From: CAJWLW01 sp963580095 | GTDB lineage: Bacteria > Verrucomicrobiota > Lentisphaeria > JABSQK01 > CAJWLW01 | Length of the DNA stretch: 29,583 nucleotides | NCBI GenBank assembly: GCA_963580095.1 | Contig: CAUZJQ010000016.1 | Span: forward strand, 1 to 29,583 | Direction of reading: 5' to 3' | In this document: positions 23,400 through 29,583 of the stretch, piece by piece | Layout of the letters: every line of letters starts with the position of its first letter | Numbering within the stretch: the stretch's first letter is position 1 | Translations under genes and position numbers: made by a program | The notes under the pieces: generated by a model | What the model was told of the DNA's origin: nothing | Database searches by the model: none | Seen by the model: the letters and a program-made list of their open reading frames with translations, nothing else

Positions 23400-25667
23400 T
23401 CACCGCAGGCCGAGGCGGCGGCGAACGTACCAGTCCGGTATTACGGTCAGTAGCAGTACGACCAGCCAGAGCCAGTATTTCAGCCATTCGTGCATTTCCT
23501 CGATAAAACTGACCGCACGTGTGATCGGCAATTCATCGATGCTGTCGACGTCGCGGTAATTCCAGTATTCGCCGCCGGTTACCCGGGCGAGACTCTGCAG
23601 ACGAGTTTCGGCAATCGGCTGTGGCTGCACCTCCGGACTGAGATTCACGACGAGATAGTCCACGACCTGCTCCATCTTCTCGCCGGTATGCAAGGCCGTG
23701 CCGAAACGGAAACGGTACTCGCCGATCCCGCGCGGGATGAACTTGCCGGTGTAGCGGCCGTCGATCTTCGGGTTGAGAAACAGGCGCATGGTCTCTTCAT
23801 CGCCGTCCGGGGTTGAGATCGTCGCAACAATATCTGCTCGATTATCGGGGATGTATTCGGCATCGAGGATGTCGACGGAGAACTCCTGCTCCTGAGCCAT
23901 GTCGAGCCGCGACGTGTTGGGATTGACAGTCATGCGCTTCTTCGACGACGACGAGACCCACGACACCAGTTGCCCCCAAAACACGCCGAAATAACGGTCG
24001 CCGTGGTCGTCGTGCATGACCCATTTCCAGGTGTCCTCGATGTTGAGGAAGGCAACCTTCCCCGCACCGTAGTTCTGCGCTGCCAGAACCACCAGCGGCA
24101 ACCCTTTGACAGTGGCCACAGTCAAGGCGCCGGGCTTTATGTTCTCGGGCGGGATCTTGTAAAAGAAACCTTCGGGCGGCATGCTCAGATGGTCGGCGAG
24201 CTCGTGCAGGTTCTCGAGACTGCGCCGGGCCAGGACGCTGGAATGCCGGAAAGTGATGCCCGCGTCGTCCATGCCGATCAGCTCGGTCGGCATAGTGCGG
24301 ATCGGCAAAAGCTTGCGGATCGGCTCCGGGATTTCCGGGGCGACGCCGGTGAAAATCACACCACCGCCACGGTTCTCCACGAAATTGACGATCGTCTGCA
24401 AGGCCGCATCATCAAACATGTACAGGCTGTTCAGGTCGATCACCATACAGCTATGCTCGTTGACGACGGATGAATCCGGGAACCCGTCGACACGCACAGG
24501 CACCAGTTCATCCACGGTCGTCTCCGCACCGCTGCCGGTCGTGGTTTTCGCTTCGCCGTTGTCACCGGATTGCGTCTTGCCGGCGGCGATGTCGCTGGTG
24601 TAATAGCTGTCTTCGCCGATACGGATGACGGCCGACAGGCGCATGCGCTCCTCGGCTTCCATGAACAGCTTGAGAAACTTGAAGTCCCAGTCGAGATTGG
24701 CGCTGTAATAAAAGGTCGAGAAGACAAATGGATCGGAGACGTCGGTACCGGAGTAATCCACGTTGTTCAGAGTGTTGACCTCTTCCGGCAACGGCAGGAC
24801 ATGGATGCGCAACGGTTCGAAGCCGGCGACATAGGACGTGTGTTCGATCTCGATCGACAGTTCCTTCTGGTCGTCGATAAAGGACACCTCGCGCTCGTGC
24901 ACCAGACGTACGCCGTCGCGGACTTCCACGCGTGCCGTGTAGTTGCCCTTGAAATTGCGGGACACGACCGCGGTCATCGTGAAGGGCTTGCTCTTCTCCG
25001 CCTTATCCGGTACCGACGTCCAGGTGACACCGAGATCGCTTTTCTGGCGGTTGTCGCCAACCCCGATACAATGGATCGGGATGCCCAGTGATTTATAGCG
25101 CTTGCTGCCGTCCAGCAGTCCAACACCGCGGTTGTCCAGCCCGTCCGTGACCAGGAGCACGGCGCCGAGAGTGTTACTGTCAATGTTGTTGCTGATCAGC
25201 TTGCGCAGTACCAAGTCGATGTCCGTGTCGCCGGGCAGTGAGTCGAAATCGGTGTTTATGTCGAAGCGACGCAGGCTCTCGCCGGCGAACACGTAGGCGT
25301 TGAGATTCTCGTGCGCTTGGAGGACGTTGTGGCGGAACTCGCTGTCCTCGGCCAGCAACTTGGTCTTGACGGTTTCAAGCCGCGAGGTGTCGCTGCAATC
25401 GCGCGTGTCCATGCTGGCGGTGGCGTCAACGAGCATGGCGACGTTGAAAGTCGTCGTGTCCGGCGCCGGGCGGACGAAATACGGATTGAGCAGCAACAGG
25501 ACGACACCGGCAGCCGACAGCATCTTGGTCGCAATCAGCATGCGCCAATGGCGCTGCGACACGATACCTCGATAGCCCTTGTAGCAGAGGGCTACAGCGA
25601 TGAGATAGACGAGCAGCCCGATCAGCAGGGGCAGCAGGGGAATGAGTGGTGCGAGGCGTATTGTCAT
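23400..25667 (-). CDS. Membrane-anchored von Willebrand A protein with glutamine-amidotransferase-like domain
   Basis: A 755-residue protein of a type common in Planctomycetota and relatives. Two N-terminal membrane helices (about 8-30 and 45-62) are followed by a VWA domain (about 72-215) with a MIDAS-like DATAS (81-85) and TDG (174-176). A beta-rich segment follows, then a class-I glutamine-amidotransferase-like fold (about 400-560, VENRGGGVIFTGVAP) without an evident catalytic Cys. More beta-sandwich sequence leads to a C-terminal helix (about 730-750) with a basic end. VWA proteins of this kind, together with MoxR ATPases and DUF58 proteins, are linked to envelope stress and protein assembly. 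It lies 24 nt downstream of the DUF4175-like gene and is probably in one operon with it. Confidence 0.85.
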   Translation of the reverse strand: MTIRLAPLIPLLPLLIGLLVYLIAVALCYKGYRGIVSQRHWRMLIATKMLSAAGVVLLLLNPYFVRPAPDTTTFNVAMLVDATASMDTRDCSDTSRLETVKTKLLAEDSEFRHNVLQAHENLNAYVFAGESLRRFDINTDFDSLPGDTDIDLVLRKLISNNIDSNTLGAVLLVTDGLDNRGVGLLDGSKRYKSLGIPIHCIGVGDNRQKSDLGVTWTSVPDKAEKSKPFTMTAVVSRNFKGNYTARVEVRDGVRLVHEREVSFIDDQKELSIEIEHTSYVAGFEPLRIHVLPLPEEVNTLNNVDYSGTDVSDPFVFSTFYYSANLDWDFKFLKLFMEAEERMRLSAVIRIGEDSYYTSDIAAGKTQSGDNGEAKTTTGSGAETTVDELVPVRVDGFPDSSVVNEHSCMVIDLNSLYMFDDAALQTIVNFVENRGGGVIFTGVAPEIPEPIRKLLPIRTMPTELIGMDDAGITFRHSSVLARRSLENLHELADHLSMPPEGFFYKIPPENIKPGALTVATVKGLPLVVLAAQNYGAGKVAFLNIEDTWKWVMHDDHGDRYFGVFWGQLVSWVSSSSKKRMTVNPNTSRLDMAQEQEFSVDILDAEYIPDNRADIVATISTPDGDEETMRLFLNPKIDGRYTGKFIPRGIGEYRFRFGTALHTGEKMEQVVDYLVVNLSPEVQPQPIAETRLQSLARVTGGEYWNYRDVDSIDELPITRAVSFIEEMHEWLKYWLWLVVLLLTVIPDWYVRRRLGLR

Positions 25668-25691
25668 GGAGGCAGCGCGACGGCGTAGCGT

Positions 25692-28600
25692 CTATTGCGC
25701 ATCATTGCTGAGGCGCTTGAAGTACTCTTGTACGCGTTTCTTGTATTCGTCCGGCGGCTCACGACCGTTGACCCGAGCCAGTTCGATTTGTTTGCGGAAG
25801 GCGTTTGCGAACAGTTTCGCTTCGAGAAACTGGGCGGTCTCGATCAGGAGGCCTAGTGCTCCGCTCAGCGGCTTGCCGCCCTCGGACGCACCGATGTTCC
25901 AGCCATGCATCTGCATCGACAACTCGGACATCTGCTGGTCATTCATTTGCTTCGCCATCTCGTCGAGATCCTGAGAAAATTTCTCGAGCAACTCTTCGCG
26001 CTCCTGCTGGGTCGCCTGGTCGCTCTTGACGGCTTTCTGCGCTTTCTCGATATTCTTGAGGGTCTCCTCGAGCATGCGGGTGAGCCGCTCGCCACTCATG
26101 CCGGGACGCGCGTTCATGGCGTTGCGCATATGTGTCGCCATCTCGCGCATCGCCTCTTCAGCGTCGCGCTGGAACTTCGAGGCCTTCTCCGCGCGCCCAT
26201 ATTTGAGGCCATTCTCGGCGCGCTTCATCGAGCCGCTGGTACCTTTGGCGTTGCCGGCATTACGGCATTGCGACAGACTTTCCGACGCCTCGGGATTGCC
26301 AGGCTCGGTTTTCTTTGCGGCCTCAGACAAGTCATCCATAAACTGGTCGAACTTTTCGCGAATCTGTTTCTGCTGGCCCGCCATCTCCAGGCGCTTCGGT
26401 TTGTTGGCATCCGGCGATTTCTCGGTGGCGCGCCGTAGTTGCTGCTGCTCTTTGCGAATCGTCTGGAGTTCTTCATTTAACGCTTCGAGCTCGTCACCAC
26501 CGAGACTGTCGCGGATCTCTTCGAGCAGTTGCTTTGAGCGCTCCATGAAATTGACGGCCTGCTCTCCACTCTTGGTCACTTGCTCGTCCCTGGCGTTTTG
26601 AATCTGCTCCACCCAATGGCCCATGGCGCGTGAGGCTTTCGACATCTCATTGGTCGCTTCGGTGGCACGGGGCAGTTCCGCAAGTTCGCCCTTGAGATCG
26701 TCGAGCTGGTCCCGGATCTTATTTTCAGTAGCAGCCATGAAACCGCGGGATGCCGTAGGCATGATTTTATCCTTGCGGATCTCGAACTTGGCATTGAGAT
26801 TCGCCTGGCGGCCGATGAGGTCCTCAAGTTTCTCGATCGCTTCCTTAAGGCGATCTAGGTCTCTGGCGCGTTCGTCCTGCTCATTCTGCTCGTTAACGTT
26901 TGCCTGTTCGCTTTCCTGTGGCTCGCTCTGCTCGCTGGATTTCGGCGCAGCCTCGATCATGATGGCAATCGAGATCAGTTTCGACAAAGCCCGAGCCTCG
27001 TCCTGCAATGCGGCATCCGGTTTCTTGCGCTGCAGGAAATTTCGAGCGATCTTCATGCTGTCCATGGCGTCTTGAAAGAGGTTCTCCAGATCACCGAGGT
27101 GAATGCCGCCGGCGCCTTCCTTGGCATCCTTCAGAACCTTGTCAGTGGCGTCGAGCAAAGCCTGCGCCCCGGTTCCGAGATTTTCCAGGAGCTCGTCGCG
27201 GGCAACGTCGTCATCGAGCCGCAGCAACCCCACGGTCTGGCGAATCATGTGTTTCTGCTCAGTGATCAGGTGTTTGACATCGACCTTTACCGGTGGCGGG
27301 CCCTCGCCCTCCGGCGCCTGTTCCGGCTCCTGCGGTTCGGGACGGATCTCAATGAAGCGGACCTCGGTAGCGGCAGTGTTCCGGTCCGGGGCGTTGTCGC
27401 TGGCCTCGTAGTAGTACGAGATGACGTCGCCTTCGTACACGTCGTCGAGCTCGGGAATAGACAGGCCGAACACCGTGGTCTGGATGGTTTCCCAGGTTTC
27501 CGGGGCGCCTTTGTAAAGCTGCACCTGCTCCCACGGCCGGCCGCTGATAGCGTAAAACAAGATGATCTCGTCGACGGCGTAATCGTCCGTCACCTTACAG
27601 GAAAATGTGGCGTCTTCTTCGGAGGTAAACTTGGCGTCTTCCACCGGCGTGATGGGCTCGATCAGTGGCGCGAAGTCCTCGACAACTTCGAGGTTGTAGG
27701 TGCGCTCGCTTTCGGCAACATGGCCATAGCTGTCCTCGAGAATGATCGCGAAGGCGTCACTGGCAGTTGCGGTGATCTCCGCAACGTAGTGTCCATCATC
27801 GCCCGCATTCAGCACGGCATGTGCCTGTTCATTCCAGGCCAGGCTGGCATCCACAGGCTTATTGGCGCTGATCTCGATGATGACAGTGGCGCCTTCGGGC
27901 ACCGTCAGGTCTTTCAATTCATGGTGCGCCTGGGCCTCGAGACCGGTGTAGGCCGGCGGCTCGACGCGAATGGCAGCAGCAATGATCGCCGGGTTCGCGA
28001 ATGTCGAGACCGTGAAGACCTCACTCTCCAAAGTCGGGGTCACGATGCGGTAGGTGAATGGGGCATCAATGGAAAACAGCTCGAAATACTTGCGATTGCC
28101 TTCCTTCTCGAACATGTCATAGGTCATCGGTCCGTCGGCGAATTCGAAGACTATTCTGGCCTCGTTCGGGCCGCGGTTGATCTCGACGTCGATTACCAGG
28201 TCATCGCCGCCGGCGACTTCGAGGGAGCCCGGAGTAATCGACAGCCCGGTGAACTCACCTCGCACGAGGTCGCCGAGGCGGGCCGAGGCCTTGTCTATGA
28301 GCGGCAGGTTGGCAAGCACCCAGGCGAGGCCGAGGCCGGCAAGTAACACCACCACCAAAGTCCGGGTACGAACTGTGGCGCGTGCCACGAGTGGGCGCAG
28401 ATCGGTCTTCTCGATCTGTTGCTCAACGTCGGCCAGGAGCGCCTGGTGCAAACCGGTGCGCTCGTTTTCCGGGGTGTTGCGCAGCAGTTCAACGGCACAG
28501 ATCAACGAATCCATGAGCTCAGGTTGCTGGCCCTCGACGGTAAGCGCGACGTCGCGCGCGTCCGGCAGGCGAGCGCTGAAGCCGATGAGGCGGACAACCA

Positions 28601-28811
28601 GGTAGATGACGGCCGCCGCCGCCAGAATCAGCAGCACGGGAAGCACGATCGGCTCGCGCAACGGCCACATCGTGTCGATGAGGCCGAGCATAAGTGACGG
28701 TGCGAGGAACACGATCACCGCCACAGCAAACAGCAGCAACAGCTTTTGCCGGAAGAGAAAACGGCTTTCCTGCCCAACCCTCTGTATTAGCGTTGACGAC
28801 TTACCTGCCAT
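25692..28811 (-). CDS. DUF4175-like membrane protein with long coiled-coil C-terminus
   Basis: The 1039-residue protein has three N-terminal membrane helices (about 24-45, 56-76 and 150-168) around a cytoplasmic helical segment. A periplasmic beta-rich portion with Ig-like repeats (about 190-590) follows, then a very charged, Gln/Glu/Lys-rich helical region (about 620-1000) predicted to form coiled coils. The layout resembles DUF4175 proteins (inference from architecture). I chose the ATG at 28811, which overlaps the prfB stop by 11 nt; the frame is open upstream to 29027 only because it runs through prfB. The product probably works with the VWA protein downstream in a membrane complex. Confidence 0.75.
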   Translation of the reverse strand: MAGKSSTLIQRVGQESRFLFRQKLLLLFAVAVIVFLAPSLMLGLIDTMWPLREPIVLPVLLILAAAAVIYLVVRLIGFSARLPDARDVALTVEGQQPELMDSLICAVELLRNTPENERTGLHQALLADVEQQIEKTDLRPLVARATVRTRTLVVVLLAGLGLAWVLANLPLIDKASARLGDLVRGEFTGLSITPGSLEVAGGDDLVIDVEINRGPNEARIVFEFADGPMTYDMFEKEGNRKYFELFSIDAPFTYRIVTPTLESEVFTVSTFANPAIIAAAIRVEPPAYTGLEAQAHHELKDLTVPEGATVIIEISANKPVDASLAWNEQAHAVLNAGDDGHYVAEITATASDAFAIILEDSYGHVAESERTYNLEVVEDFAPLIEPITPVEDAKFTSEEDATFSCKVTDDYAVDEIILFYAISGRPWEQVQLYKGAPETWETIQTTVFGLSIPELDDVYEGDVISYYYEASDNAPDRNTAATEVRFIEIRPEPQEPEQAPEGEGPPPVKVDVKHLITEQKHMIRQTVGLLRLDDDVARDELLENLGTGAQALLDATDKVLKDAKEGAGGIHLGDLENLFQDAMDSMKIARNFLQRKKPDAALQDEARALSKLISIAIMIEAAPKSSEQSEPQESEQANVNEQNEQDERARDLDRLKEAIEKLEDLIGRQANLNAKFEIRKDKIMPTASRGFMAATENKIRDQLDDLKGELAELPRATEATNEMSKASRAMGHWVEQIQNARDEQVTKSGEQAVNFMERSKQLLEEIRDSLGGDELEALNEELQTIRKEQQQLRRATEKSPDANKPKRLEMAGQQKQIREKFDQFMDDLSEAAKKTEPGNPEASESLSQCRNAGNAKGTSGSMKRAENGLKYGRAEKASKFQRDAEEAMREMATHMRNAMNARPGMSGERLTRMLEETLKNIEKAQKAVKSDQATQQEREELLEKFSQDLDEMAKQMNDQQMSELSMQMHGWNIGASEGGKPLSGALGLLIETAQFLEAKLFANAFRKQIELARVNGREPPDEYKKRVQEYFKRLSNDAQ

Positions 28812-29583
28812 TTTCGCGACTGCCCCGGAGCCATGCCTCAATGAATTTGTCGATGTCGCCATCGAGAACCGCAGCGGTGTTGCTGGTTTCCTCTTCGGTG
28901 CGAAGGTCCTTGACCATCTGGTACGGATGCAGGACGTACGAACGAATCTGGCTGCCCCAGGCGTTGTCCTCTTTCGGACCGGAAGCGTCTTTCTGCTGCT
29001 GGTCGCGCTCGGCACGCTGACGCTCATAAAGTTTCGAACGCAGCACTTTCATAGCGGTCGAGCGGTTCTTGTGCTGCGAACGCTCGTTCTGACAGGTCAC
29101 GACAATACCCGTGGGCTGATGCGTGATGCGAATGGCGCTGTCGGTGACATTGACATGCTGCCCGCCGGCGCCGCTGCTGCGATAGGTGTCAATGCGCAGG
29201 TCTTTCTCGTCGATCTCGACCTCGACGTCATCATCTATTTCCGGTGCAACCTCGAGTGCCGCGAACGAGGTGTGGCGCCGCTTGTTGCTGTCGAACGGCG
29301 AAATACGCACGAGCCGATGGACGCCACGCTCGGCCTGGAGGTGCCCAAACGCATACTCGCCGCTCACCACCACGGTTGCACTCTTGATCCCGGCCACGTC
29401 GTCCTTCTGCAGGTCGAGGATTTCCACCTTGAACCCGCGTCGCTCGCTCCAACGCATATACATGCGGTACAGCATATTGGCCCAGTCACAGGACTCGGTG
29501 CCGCCGGAACCGGCATGCAGGCTGATGATCGCGTTGCCTTTGTCGAATTCGTTGCCGAGAAAACTGACGAGCTCGAGCTTGTC
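28801..29583 (-). CDS. prfB: Peptide chain release factor 2 (partial, 5' end beyond right edge)
   Basis: RF2 recognises UGA and UAA and triggers peptide release. The visible 260 C-terminal residues contain AGSGGTESCDWANMLYRMY, the stop-codon-reading tripeptide SPF in RISPFDSNKRRHTSFA (RF1 would have PxT), and the catalytic GGQ loop SSGAGGQHVN. The C-terminus is complete and overlaps the next gene by 11 nt. The N-terminal domain and any programmed-frameshift site lie outside the window. Confidence 0.97.
   Translation of the reverse strand, partial: DKLELVSFLGNEFDKGNAIISLHAGSGGTESCDWANMLYRMYMRWSERRGFKVEILDLQKDDVAGIKSATVVVSGEYAFGHLQAERGVHRLVRISPFDSNKRRHTSFAALEVAPEIDDDVEVEIDEKDLRIDTYRSSGAGGQHVNVTDSAIRITHQPTGIVVTCQNERSQHKNRSTAMKVLRSKLYERQRAERDQQQKDASGPKEDNAWGSQIRSYVLHPYQMVKDLRTEEETSNTAAVLDGDIDKFIEAWLRGSRENGR

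Noticed and set aside
27072..28346. 424-codon plus-strand frame
   Set aside because: Antisense shadow of the DUF4175-like gene, with no recognisable domain; long antisense frames are expected at this GC content.
28812..29027. N-terminal extension of the DUF4175-like frame
   Set aside because: It overlaps prfB in another frame, and the sequence there is low-complexity Arg/Ser/Thr shadow; ATG 28811 gives a proper membrane-protein start.

Overview
This window looks like a chromosomal segment of a Gram-negative, LPS-making bacterium of moderately high GC. It carries KDO transferase (waaA), a heptose-bisphosphate phosphatase (gmhB) and secreted lipoproteins. An AtpZ-AtpI-AtpB-AtpE-AtpF ATP synthase operon, a DUF1573 protein, and a large DUF4175-like coiled-coil protein next to a membrane-anchored von Willebrand A protein point loosely to the PVC superphylum or a neighbouring phylum. 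That placement is inference from gene content, not a phylogeny.

Layout. 1-2511 (minus): start of an F-type ATP synthase operon (atpZ, atpI, atpB, atpE, atpF), with atpF running off the left edge. 2720-8099 (plus): a nitrilase-family amidase overlapping waaA, then purD, a GT4-like glycosyltransferase and a DUF4202 protein. 8144-8167: a perfect 24-bp palindrome between convergent genes. 8212-10137 (minus): a GAF-domain sensor followed by an unusual Nudix hydrolase fused to a thioredoxin-fold [2Fe-2S] ferredoxin domain. 10358-10807 (plus): a hotdog thioesterase. 10913-15468 (minus): a lipoprotein with a PDZ-like segment and about 13 Asp/Gly/Tyr-rich repeats of 26-28 residues, a small membrane protein, gmhB and a short-chain dehydrogenase.

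16064-18823 (plus) is an AT-richer island of three tightly packed genes: a Tat-exported two-domain multicopper oxidase, a ZIP-family metal transporter with an added N-terminal extracytoplasmic domain, and a membrane-anchored cupredoxin. A DtxR/MntR-type metalloregulator follows at 19124-19786. Together they look like a copper-dependent 'oxidise and import' metal system, analogous in logic to a ferroxidase-permease pair but with ZIP as the permease. This is the best candidate for an under-described system here.

20299-23322 (plus): a shikimate-kinase-like gene, a DUF1573 secreted protein and serA. 23400-29583 (minus): prfB (cut by the right edge), the DUF4175-like protein and a VWA/glutamine-amidotransferase-like membrane protein. 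prfB and the DUF4175-like gene overlap.

Degenerate arrays of heptanucleotides (GAATCCC, CTTGCCA, AGGTTTC) occur at several gene boundaries, and one lies in frame inside waaA. I see no rRNA, tRNA, CRISPR array or intact insertion sequence.
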